NCBI GenBank assembly: GCA_019914945.1
Contig: CM034110.1
Coordinates: 8,883,808-8,947,807, forward strand
Direction of reading: 5' to 3'
DNA: 64,000 bases
Origin: Typha latifolia
Lineage: Eukaryota > Streptophyta > Magnoliopsida > Poales > Typhaceae
Numbering within the stretch: the first letter of the stretch is position 1; each line of letters opens with the position of its first letter. The notes below the pieces were generated by a model that saw only the letters and a program-made list of their open reading frames with translations, was not told the DNA's origin and did no database searches. The translations under genes and the position numbers were made by a program. Of the stretch, positions 13,039 to 28,166 are shown one piece after another.

Positions 13039-14414
13039 TAAGCCATTGGTCTCTCTCTCCTCACTTTCTCTCTCTTCTTTCTCTCCCCTCACTTATTACC
13101 GACTTTGCCCCTGGGCTCAAATCCTTTGCCTATATTTCCTATTATACCATATAAATTCGGATTTTTATTACGTGATTGTTTACAATAAATCTTTTACAAA
13201 GGTAAAGAGAATTTAGGGGCTTTTATAATTTAATTTATATTTTAATATTTTGATATATAATAATAAGCCATATATATAAATTATCTGCACTCTATTATAA
13301 TAAAAATATGCATTATTTATAGAAAATATATGTACTTAATTTTAAAAAAACTAAATATAATTAAATTGTAAAGGCTTCATAATTCTGCTCCGAGAATTTT
13401 GAAAAATTCTTGAAACAAAAAAAAATAAAGTAAATCTAAATTTATGTTAGCAACTTTCATGCACAATAAGTTATGTCCTTTTATTTATCATCAAGTTTTG
13501 TTTGCTATTGTTAAGAAGGCAGTCATATATTTTTTATCTATTAAATAGAATGAGCTATTCCTCTCCATTGCCCCCCAACCTGCAAAGGCATGATGCAAGC
13601 ATTAAGGGAATAATAACTTCTTTCATATATATCCAATGGAGATGGGCTTAATAAATGAGAAAGAGGCATGGAGATGGACTTAATAAATGGGAAAGAGGCT
13701 TCCCCTTTTTGTCCGTATCTTGAGCATGGATGACTCAAAATTTATAGTCGATTCTTTGGCGAGGAGAAGAGGAGGAATAGTGGTTGAGGCAAACGAACGA
13801 CGAAGTAAGAAGTATAATAAAGATAGAGGAGACACAAAGGAGAAAGATGGAGATGGATAATGGCGAGGAAATTAAGAAGACATGAGATTATTAGAGTTTT
13901 ATTTGTTTAAATAGATTGTGTCTCAGGTTGAAAAGGACAAATTAAATCAAAAATATATATATCTTATCATTTGCTTGACTCACCCAATTCCAACCCAAAC
14001 TCGCTAAATTTTAATTTATTAGATATCACTGTATAACTATGTTCCTATAAAATTTAAATAAAATATTTTTGAAGGAGATCCATTATATTTGGCTCTTCTC
14101 TGTTACTTACCGGATGATCATCTCTGAGAGAGGATAAGCTTGATCCTTTAGAGTCTACACCTATGAAAAGGGATCTTAGATAAATTTTATTACTTTGATA
14201 ACTCAGACAAAGTCTATCGATAAACTTACACCCACCGGTAATAACAGATATAGTAGAAGAAGTTTGACTCCATCTCAAACTCTTATTCTCTAATAAGAGA
14301 TAAACCCAAAACTCTCTCTCTATATATATATATTAAAGCTCCCAGTCCTCTTCGACATACTCACGACGGCAACTTTGCCCGTGATTAATCCCAATAGTCG
14401 GCGCAGATTTCCCC
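13035..14414. other. Intergenic region with a 32-bp tandem duplication
   Basis: AT-rich spacer between two divergently transcribed transcription-factor genes. A 32-bp unit is tandemly repeated at 13637-13668 and 13669-13700 with three differences. A TATATATATATA run at about 14321-14333, roughly 80 bp before the NAC start codon, could serve as its TATA box. No gene was recognised. Confidence 0.5.
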
Positions 14415-14822
14415 ATGTCGTCCGAGATCCCCTCGACTTCAGGATCGGATGCTCCTCCTCCTGTGGCCGCACCAAATATCGCACATCCGGATCCATACGC
14501 GCACGTCAAAGTGGATGATAAGTACGTCGGCTTTTACGTATCTCCTCCATATCCCGCAGGTGTAAGGTTCTCGCCCACCGACCAGGAGCTTATCGAGCAT
14601 TATCTCACCGTCAAGGTTCTTGATACACAACCACTCCCTTGCAATGTGATCACTGATGCCGAATTGTACAGCGTTCATCCATCCGAATTGGGTAAGGAGA
14701 CAAAAGTTTAATCGCATGCACTATGTTACCCTATATTCTATTCTCTTCCTGAATTCATATAATTTTCTTATATATTTTTTTTATTATATGTTTGTAAAAT
14801 ACGATCTATAGTCTCGTGGTGT

Positions 14823-14865
<43 letters not shown>

Positions 14866-15449
14866 ATTCTTTTTGCAGTTAAATCTAAGCCTAGTGTTGA
14901 GGGCTACTGGTATATTTTTACGTCGAGAGAAAGGAGGTATGGAAAAGGGCAGAGACCGAGACGAGATGCGGGGGCTGGCCACTGGAAGGCGATGATCGCC
15001 GATACTACCATCTTAGATGATAATGGTGCCACAATTGGATTTAAGAAGACTTTGGAGTACCACGAACACATTACTCTTACGGAGGGTGAAGTAAAGAAGA
15101 AAATAAATAAAAAAACTAACTGGAAGATGCAGGAGTTCAGGGTTGAGGCATCCCATATTCCCACAAATCCTAACTCTGGGGACATGTTGGTGAGCAAAAA
15201 TTATTAGATAATTCAAAAAAAATTCAAATACTTTTTAAATTTTGTTTTTAAAATTTAGACTACTTTTTATTTTTTTTTTGTTCTTATTTTGTGCAGTTGG
15301 ACAGTCATGTGTTGTGTAGGATATACTTCAAGTCCAAGCGAATTCGAGATCCTGATGACGATTCTAAAAACGATGGCAAGAATAACACAAAGAAGAGAAC
15401 CCAATTAATTTCAAACACAGATGGCAATCAAAATCTTGCAGTGGTGTAA
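14415..15449 (+). CDS. Short, divergent NAC-domain transcription factor
   Basis: Three exons: 14415-14691, 14879-15189 and 15297-15449, totalling 741 nt and 246 residues. The NAC subdomains are recognisable: A (AGVRFSPTDQELIEHYL), B (ELYSVHPSEL), C (YWYIFTSRERRYGKGQRP, then GAGHWKA), D (IGFKKTLEYHEH, TNWKMQEFRVE) and E (HVLCRIYF). The exon structure, with splits after B and D, is that of NAC genes. It is unusual in two ways. About 45 Ser/Pro/Ala-rich residues precede the domain, and only about 30 basic residues follow subdomain E, so the usual transcription-activation region is absent. It may be a DNA-binding regulator without its own activation domain, or a member of a lineage-expanded divergent NAC group. 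The first intron contains a long TA run. Confidence 0.82.
14825..14863. repeat. (TA)n microsatellite in NAC intron 1
   Basis: An uninterrupted run of about 20 TA units ends 14 bp before the splice acceptor. It is likely polymorphic in length. Confidence 0.95.
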
Positions 15450-15911
15450 TGAGTTTATATTAAGTGCTGTTTCACATTTTATATGTTTAGTTTAATTTTC
15501 TTTTAAATTTGTTGCCATATTTACAAATAGGTTATAATATATATTATCTTATGGTGTTTGGGAGAACGAAGTATTTTTATCCTTGTTACGCTACTTAATT
15601 ATGTTAAATATAAGTTTTATTCAAATAAATAATAGCTTTAAGGGTAAAATTTTAAATTATCCTATGTTGTTATGCCTAAATTTATTTATATTATTTTGCT
15701 ATATCAAGAGTAAATATAAAATTTTTACTCTTATTTATAATATAATTAAAAAAATTAAATTAAAATTGAAGATTATGATAATTTTTATATTGTTTTTTGG
15801 AGTCTCTGCGTTAAATTTGGATGAGAAAGTTTTAATCCTTACAAGAGATTAAATATAAACATCACTTGGTAAACGGCGACGACGCTTCTCTCTCGAGAAA
15901 CCTCGACAGCC
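15450..15911. other. Short AT-rich spacer between NAC and ARAD1-like genes
   Basis: About 460 bp of very AT-rich sequence, holding the 3' UTR of the NAC gene and the promoter of the downstream glycosyltransferase. No separate feature was recognised. Confidence 0.5.
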
Positions 15912-18900
15912 ATGGCGGGGAAGCACTTCCCTTTCGGAAACCCTAGGCTCAATTCCTTCCCCTTCTCGTCCCCATTCCTCATCGCTTCCCTCTCCCTCCT
16001 CGCCCTCGCTTCCCTCTTCTTCCTCTCCTCCTTCTCTTCCTCTCGCTGTGCCCGCGCCCCGAACCAAACCCCTCTCTCCCAGCCCCGACGAAACCCTCTT
16101 AACCCCGACTACTCCTTCCTCGCCTCCCTCGACAAGTTCCTGTCCTCCAGGGCCCCACAGGGGTTGGTGGACTCGGCCGCCGCCGGGGCGCTCGACGATG
16201 CGATCTGGGAGAAGGAGACGGAGAGGTTGTACGGGAATCCGGCGGATCCGTGGGCGTCGTCGTCGGTGGTTAGGGTTTACGTGTACGAGATGCCGGCCAA
16301 GTTCACCTACGATCTGCTGCGGCTTTTTAGGGATACGTATAGGGAGACCACCAATTTGACGTCAAATGGGAGCCCCGTGCATCGACTGATAGAACAGGTA
16401 ACTTCCTAGTCCTCAATCAGAATTGAGATCTAATTTCGGAGGTATTAAAAAAAAGAGCAAATTTTGAGTTTTGCTGCAGTAGAAGATAAGTTCTTTATAG
16501 GAATTTAGTGACCTTCAAAGTCTAAAACAAAGTTACTTGGTGTTCGTGGGTATTCAGAGCATAAAAATTTTCCTTTTTTTTATGTATGTGCAGCATTCTA
16601 TTGATTACTGGCTGTGGGCAGACTTGATTGCTCCTGAATCAGAGAGGTTTCTGAAGAATGTTATCAGGGTCAATCGACAAGAGGAGGCAGACATTTTCTA
16701 TATACCATTTTTCACGACGATCAGCTACTTTTTACTTGAGAGGCAGCAATGCAAGGCGCTTTACAGGGTGTGGGAGCATCTCCCAAGGTTTATTTGAGTT
16801 ATCATATTAGAAATGTTAAGATGGCAAATTAATTGAAGCTTTGTTGAAGCATAGAAAGAATAGTTTTGTCTCTCTTATTAAGATTAGGCAATTTATCATG
16901 GCTCCACACTTCCACTATCTTTGTGATCCTTATTAGGAAATTTCTTTCATACAAAATTAACTAGGCTCTAATCATTCTTACATAATATTTCCTGGGAATC
17001 AAGTCACACGGGAAATTATATGGCATTCTTTCTGAACATTTAAAAGTTAGTAAAGGATAACAATTAATGATATAGAAACAAATGGAACATAGACATTTCC
17101 TCCTACGTGCTTCTAGTCTTTAGTAAAATAAATAAGAGTTGCAAATCTTTAAGTTTTGACAAGTTTTATAACTACTTGATGTAATACTTGGCATCTCCAA
17201 TGTCCTTTCCTTGACTACTTGCTTTAGTTATTCTTTGATTAACTTTGGTAAGTTTAACCTAAAGCGTCTAAATGTTATAGAAGTCATTTGTTCTTCATTG
17301 AGTACTTGTCATACTTTCAACTTGCTATGTTGTTTATTGAGATATCAGGTTTTCATGTGCGTAATTTTGGATTTCTCTATAGTTCATCTTTTTTTGAAGT
17401 AATAAGAACTTTAACCATCGTTATTAGAAAAAGTTGAACATGATACAAATTGGAATTTCTTATTTGAGAGACATGATAAGTCAACCAAGAAAATATGGAA
17501 AAAAGATCGGTACTGCCTACTTTTCATAATATTCGTAAATTCAACTACTATAATATTCTTTGTTGGGGGTTTTTAACAGACAGGGAAAATGTCTCACACC
17601 AGTGTATTAGAAATCTGGATTTTTTTTATATTGGAGAAATATCTTATTTGGATTATTTTGATAATTTAGGAAGCCTTGAAATGGGTGACGGACCAGCCTG
17701 CCTGGCAACGTTCTGGTGGAAGGGATCATGTTCTTCCTGTTCATCACCCTTGGTCTTTCAAGTCTGTTCGCAGATTCATGAAGAAATCAATATGGCTTCT
17801 ACCTGATATGGATTCCACTGGAAACTGGTTCTGATTTTTGCATTTTGGCTCAACAACCTATTAAGTGAATCAAATCACAATTGAAAAAAAATTAATCTTG
17901 GAAATTACAGGTACAAGCCAGGGGAAGTATGGTTGGAAAAAGATCTTATCCTTCCATATGTGCCAAATGTTGACTTCTGTGATGACCGTTGCTTATTAGA
18001 AACCCAATCCAAAAGAAGCACATTGCTCTTCTTTCGTGGAAGACTTAAAAGAAATGCTGTAAGTTTGTCTTTTGTATCATTTTTGTCCCTTACAGAACAT
18101 GTTCGACTTAGTTGCTAAATTTGTTTGTATAAGAGCTTGCAATTTCCAAATTCTGGAGTTTTGAGTTTTCTTGCATCTTTCTGTTTAGGGAGGAAAGATT
18201 CGTAGTAAACTTGTGATGGAGCTACATGATGCTGAAGGTGTTGTCATAGAAGAGGGAACTTCTGGAGAAGCAGGGAAAGCAGCAGCTCAGAATGGAATGC
18301 GCAAGTAAACATTTTTATAACTTCGGAACTTCTAAGCTAGTAGTGATGGAGGCTTTTCTACTAACTTGTTGAATGATTGGCAGATCTCTCTTCTGCTTGA
18401 GCCCAGCTGGAGATACACCATCTTCTGCTCGACTATTTGATGCAGTTGTCAGTGGGTGTATTCCTGTCATAGTCAGTGATGAATTGGAGCTTCCTTTTGA
18501 AGGAATACTTGATTACCGAAAGGTAAGTGTGTCTTAGTAGCCTTTCCTTGTCAGGTTGTTTGTTAGACCAGTGAAGATTGACCTGCAGTAGTTAGTAAGT
18601 CATCTCTGACAAGCAACCAATCCAAATTTTCAATATATTATTTCAACCCATAAATTGTCATGTTGAGAACTCTTGATTTACAATGAGCACAAATAAAGCG
18701 AAACTCAAAATATATATCATCGACACATGAGGAGAGACTAATCCCTTGGCATATGATGCTGATGTTCCCGACGTTATGTGCAGATAGCATTATTCGTTTC
18801 ATCAAGCGATGCTGTACAACCTGGGTGGCTTGTGAACTACCTCCGGGGCATCGATTCCAAAAGAATCAGAGATATGCAAGCTAACCTTGTCAAGGTTTGT

Positions 18901-19334
18901 GAACCAGTTAATCTTTTTTGCTCATGTTGCCTTTGATCTTGACAGAAGCGAACCTAAAGGAAATGGAATCATTCATCTATCTAATGTGCTAAATTATCTC
19001 TTGTAATTCATTTTACCAGTACTCCAGACACTTCTTATATTCAAGTCCTGCTCAGCCTCTTGGACCCGAGGATTTAACATGGAGAATGGTACTACTTTTC
19101 CCGTCCTAATTTTCTGACTTTGTCTGTCAACAGTTTATCGACATTGGTTTCTGACTTGCATCATCAGTGTGTGGGCGATAAGCGATTCCATTCTAATTTT
19201 GAACCTTGTATCAGATTTCTGGTAAATTGGTGAACATCAAGTTGCACACACGGCGGTCACAGCGTGTGGTGAAAGAATCAAGGAGCTTATGTACATGCGA
19301 ATGCAGAGTTGGTAACAACACCAGATTACTTTGA
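15912..19334 (+). CDS. ARAD1: ARAD1-like GT47 arabinosyltransferase (exostosin family)
   Basis: Nine exons: 15912-16397, 16594-16767, 17670-17827, 17911-18058, 18189-18304, 18384-18522, 18784-18894, 19020-19088 and 19215-19334. They total 1521 nt and encode 506 residues, all in phase. The N-terminus has a short cytosolic part, one hydrophobic anchor (about residues 19-42) and a Pro/Ser-rich stem, the type II topology of Golgi glycosyltransferases. The exostosin domain starts near [18 protein letters not shown]. Hallmark blocks include [76 protein letters not shown] and [17 protein letters not shown]. Arabidopsis ARAD1 acts in making arabinan side chains of pectin; that function is carried over by family resemblance. 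Exon 2 has a possible alternative donor a few codons downstream; the chosen junction restores the family sequence [13 protein letters not shown]. Confidence 0.9.
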
Positions 19335-20280
19335 TCATACTTTCTGGATCTCAAGTTCTCATATTCGCATTTCTTTAAAGGCGGTCACTCGTCAGTGGTC
19401 TTTTCTAGCTTGTATTTCCAAGGCTTGGTAGTTAAAAATTGCATTTCTGTAAGTTTCTTGTAGAAATACTTTTATTTTCCCGTCTTTTCATTCCTTTTGC
19501 TCTTAAAATAGAAAATTTTCCGAGTGCTAAAATTGTTGGCAACTTCTGATCGCAGCTACAATCTCTTTCAGATTTCGACTTATTTTTTTCTCTTGTTGGG
19601 TTTGTTGGGTATTTTCTTGGCACTAATAATCAATGTTTGTGGAAGAATGTATCCCTCTTTCAATTTTCCAAGGAAATTTTAAAAATTTAAATTCTAAGAG
19701 AAGATTATAAATAACATCTTATATTTTGACAATACAAAAAGAATCTTTTATTTGTTATTTAATAGTCTTTTTTTAAGCCTAGGGATATAATTTAATTCAA
19801 CCACCAGGTCAACCTAATTTAACTATCAAATTAACCTAATCAATCAAGTTAATCTCGTGATAGAAATGAGACAAGAATAACTTTTAAGATATAAAAATAT
19901 TTTACCTCGATATATTTGAGTAAATAGGATGCTTTATTTTATAAATAATAAAAAAGAGGTTTTTAATTTATAATATAATCAAAATCTAAGGTGTTACTGA
20001 GATATTTTCTTTTATCAAAAGCTTCGATCATGCATAAACAATTGTTGGCCTCTCTAAATATAGCATTACTTGAAAACGTCCAACAAATGCTAAGATTCAA
20101 TGCAGGAATCAGAAAATTTCACAAACGAAACAACAACCATTTGTATCATCTATACAAGAATAGTTAAGCAATAATCAATATATGTTTACACTGCCTCAGA
20201 AGAGACCATTGCAACTAACAAATGGCTAACTGAGAGTAGCTCGCGCCGAAAGGTTAGTAAAAGAATTTCACCAAGTTATT
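19335..20280. other. Convergent intergenic region
   Basis: The 3' flanks of the ARAD1-like gene (+) and the GFAT gene (-) meet here. The DNA is AT-rich and probably contains both 3' UTRs. A loose repeat of the type TCAACCTAATTTAACTA is visible at 19795-19850. No gene was recognised. Confidence 0.5.
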
Positions 20281-24866
<4,586 letters not shown>

Positions 24867-27673
24867 TTCTCTCTCCCTCAATGTCTGTCTCTCTTCTCTT
24901 CACCCTCTCTTATCCCGACCCTTTATAATAGAATTGAGAGAGGGAGGAGTTGGAGGAGGGATTTATTTTGAAGCGTTTGGGAGGACCCCCGATAACGAAA
25001 TAACCGTCCAATGCACGGCGAGATTCGTGTCGCGCTGCGATCGATGATCCGAGGGAGCACGAATCTTCAAGGCGCGTAGACCGAGCGAGCCGCCGGCGTG
25101 GAACGAACGAGTCGGAAAGCGGCTTCCACTGCCTTTCCTCCCTCGGTCCCTCTCCTCTTTAAGCCTCCGAGTCCCACCCAAAGGGAGACGATGATATCGT
25201 CCGGGCGTCCTCATACTTCCCACGTATGCGTCTGAAAACCGCCCTTGAGAACAATGACAGCCCGTTGGGTCCCGCATAGATAGATACAGCGGTGTCACCT
25301 GGATTACCACTGACAGTTGACACCCCGAGTTATTAACTGGGCCCCGCCACGTGCGCCACACGGTGTGGAAAGAGAGATTAGTTGGCATTAAGTGATTGGT
25401 TGAGCCACGTATGCGTTCTGACAGCTACTGTATCTCGGGAGTCCACAGTGTTTGAATTCTTCCGTGCTGTATGGATAACAATGAAATAAAAATTCCAAAC
25501 ATTTAATTAGTTGTATTTTTTATTCTCAACTTTTTTAAGAATAAATTTAATTAGATATAAAAATATGTTCAGTTTAGGAGTTCCTGAACCAGCTCTTAAA
25601 CTCAAAACAAATAAGACTTTACATAAAATGGTGACGGTTGAAAATCAAAATTAATCTCGACAAGTAAAATTACGAAAGCACATCCTTCATCACAATTTAG
25701 CTCTCCAAATTCATATAATAATACTAGGAATGAAAAAAAAGTTATCAAAATTAACATGTCATAAGAATAATTAACACAAACAAGATGCATTAATATTGAA
25801 TGTGCATAAAAGCAGAGCTACTAGAATCAAAGAATACAGGCAGGCTGGTGCACTTCATGTTCTATCCCTTTCTTGGTACTATACTGATGTATAATTTTTC
25901 CTACAAAAGATTACTAGCACCAGAAGAGGAGACACTCTGAATTCACAGGAATGCGAATATTCAGGTCTTACAATTCCTATTCAATAGAATAGAAAGAAAG
26001 CTATTCATAAACATTAACATTCAACGGCTAAGCATATCCGTTTCAGAAGGGCGCCGGCGCAGGCGCCAGGTAGGACAACAGATATAACAGCCAATACGGA
26101 TCACATACATATATTAAGGAAACTGATTAAGATCGAAAATAACCATTTTTTAGCAATATGAATTCCAAAAAGAGCCTCACTTAAAGTGAGCAACCAACTA
26201 CAACTTTCACAAGTGGAAGCAAAATAATTTGCACTTTAAACTTTAAAGCCTGTTCATCAGTTTAGATGGATAGACCTGACATCAGGAAAAGCAGGAGAAA
26301 CAATAAGCAAATGAAAACAAATCCATCTGGGAGGTAACAATCTAAACAGTAGCAACATAATAAAAATGTGTTGACAACCATGTACTACCATGCCAGTTAA
26401 TATTCTAAAATAACTTATGGTCAGTTTTCACCACAAATAACCACTGCACTCACATGCACCAGATCCAGGAAAACTTGTCTGTATCAGTCTGAAAGTAATT
26501 AACTGAAAAAACTTCAGCAATATAATCGCTAAAGCAGCCCGCTCTTCCTTAACTATTCTTAAAGCGACTAAAGGAAATTTTGTAGGATCTGTCTTTGATG
26601 AACAAAAAAATTTATATATTTCCAATAAAAAAGATTTGAAACTAAGATATACAGATGCACATAAGTAGAGAAACATTCCGCTAAACTTTCGTAGTATAAG
26701 GTTACTGCTATGAAATCAACAAAATAGAAAAATCAAAACACAATTAGAGATCTTAATTACAATAACATAGATTATACAAATTGGATCAATCAAAACTGCA
26801 ACATAGAAGAATACCAAATGGTGGGGTAACTGTAATTTCCCTGGATAACTTACAGCTTTTACTGTAATCAGTAAGAATGTAGAACTAGAAATACATCAGG
26901 GCAAGCTCATTACATAGTTCTTAAAATGTTTAGACTACATTTTGCAACTAAAGAACCATTATGACTAAGAAGCATATGTGCAGCTTGTGCAATGCTATTT
27001 AGCTTCTGTTTTATGTAAATATTCGACCATATAAAACATTTCAAAATATGATGTAGAAAGACCAATGTAATAGCACCACAAAACAATTGCTCCAAACCTG
27101 GCAAATCATCTTAACCCTCTCTGCCACGGTTAACATATCAACAAGTAGGAATAAGGAAATAACAGTATAAACAAAGTTACGATCTAATTTCCAGTTGCTT
27201 CAAAGAAGATCATTAATCCAAATAAAAAGATATCACAGAAACCATACAGAGAATTACTTAAGGTTTAGCAGACTGACCTTGCTTCATTATATCATATCGT
27301 TCCAAGAACAACTTACCTATTTGTATCACTACAAATTCACAAAATTACTGCGCCATAATATGCTAAAATGACTACAAATCCACGTAAGCCAACTTCAAGG
27401 TTTGTTATCCGATGAAATATTACTGATTTAACACACCGGACAACTTTTTTCTGCAGGCGACCCAACTACAAACGCAATCTGACCCAAATCTACGAACATT
27501 GCATAATTCCAAGAAAGAAATTCATATGAAGAAAAGAATCAGAACAAATTTACTGCCGATGTGTCAAGAAAATTACACATAAAAGAATCAAGAGTAATAC
27601 AATGGAGCTCTCTGCAACCCTTCATACAACAAGCACCGAGAGATCAGGAAAGCAAACATCAAGTACCGGCGCT
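24867..27673. other. Gene-free 2.8 kb: GFAT promoter side and 3' flank of the Kazal-like gene
   Basis: About 24867-25440 is GC-rich and is the upstream side of GFAT. It contains a CACGTG G-box at 25348-25353 and several CCACGT cores. From 25450 to 27600 the DNA is AT-rich and carries only short frames. A short GC-rich, palindrome-like patch lies at 26050-26067. The 3' UTR of the Kazal-like gene should occupy part of 27400-27673. No further gene was recognised. Confidence 0.45.
25348..25353. promoter_or_regulatory. G-box upstream of GFAT
   Basis: Palindromic CACGTG about 480 bp before the GFAT start codon, in a GC-rich stretch with another ACGT core nearby (CCACGTATG at 25405-25415). It is a possible bZIP/bHLH site. 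Function is inferred from the motif alone. Confidence 0.3.
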
Positions 27674-28048
27674 TCAAAGGAAGCCGAAGAGGACGGCGAA
27701 TCCGAGGACGATGAGCCACACGATGTGAACGAGAAGAAACGCCTGGCCGGAGACGACGCCGGTGCCGCCATTCCCGACCTGGCAGAACCCTTTCTTGGCC
27801 ACGCGAACGCCGGCGCAGGCTGCGTCGGGGCACCCGCACCAGTACGTGACGCCGTTCGCACCGCAGACCGGATCCGGCCGGAAGCAGTTAATCGGACAGG
27901 AGATGGGATAGCCGCCGTCAGATTGGGCGGGGCAGGGGTCGTCGTCTTCCTCTCCGACGCCGCCGACGACCGAGGCTAGGCTTTGGGAGAAGGCCACGGG
28001 GAAAAGGACGAGGAGGGAGAGGAGTAGGAGAGACCGGGATACGGCCAT
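27674..28048 (-). CDS. Small secreted Kazal-like cysteine-rich protein with hydrophobic C-terminus
   Basis: A single exon encodes 124 residues. Residues 1-21 form a signal peptide (LLLLSLLVLFPVAFSQ). After an acidic linker, eight cysteines follow in a Kazal-like layout: CPAQ, SCPINC, PDPVCGANGVTYWCGC, AACAG and GFCQ. The PVCGANGVTY core is the Kazal signature, and plants have a small family annotated as Kazal-type serine protease inhibitors. The last 24 residues are hydrophobic after a Gly-rich stretch, fitting a GPI-anchor signal or a membrane tail. The frame stays open upstream of the chosen ATG, but that part is low-complexity leader translation and lacks a signal peptide at its start. No inhibitory activity can be read from sequence. 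Confidence 0.82.
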   Translation of the reverse strand: MAVSRSLLLLSLLVLFPVAFSQSLASVVGGVGEEDDDPCPAQSDGGYPISCPINCFRPDPVCGANGVTYWCGCPDAACAGVRVAKKGFCQVGNGGTGVVSGQAFLLVHIVWLIVLGFAVLFGFL

Positions 28049-28096
28049 GGAGGGCAAGGGGAAAGAGAGGTCGCCGGAGATTGGTGGAGGTAAACC

Positions 28097-28166
28097 AAAC
28101 CCTAACCCTAACCCCAAATTGGAAATTTTCTCGAAGGGAAGGGAAGGGAAGGGAAGGGAAGGGAAG
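28097..28166. repeat. Telomere-like repeat and (GGGAA)n tract in the Kazal gene leader
   Basis: On the plus strand AAACCCTAACCCTAACCCC occurs at 28097-28115 (telo-box type), and repeated GGGAA units occur at about 28134-28166. Both lie 50-120 bp upstream of the Kazal-like start codon, so they are probably in its 5' leader or core promoter. Confidence 0.85.

Noticed and set aside
24963..25388. 141-codon minus-strand frame upstream of GFAT
   Set aside because: It lies in GC-rich promoter DNA and has no recognisable domain or splice context; it is probably a chance frame.
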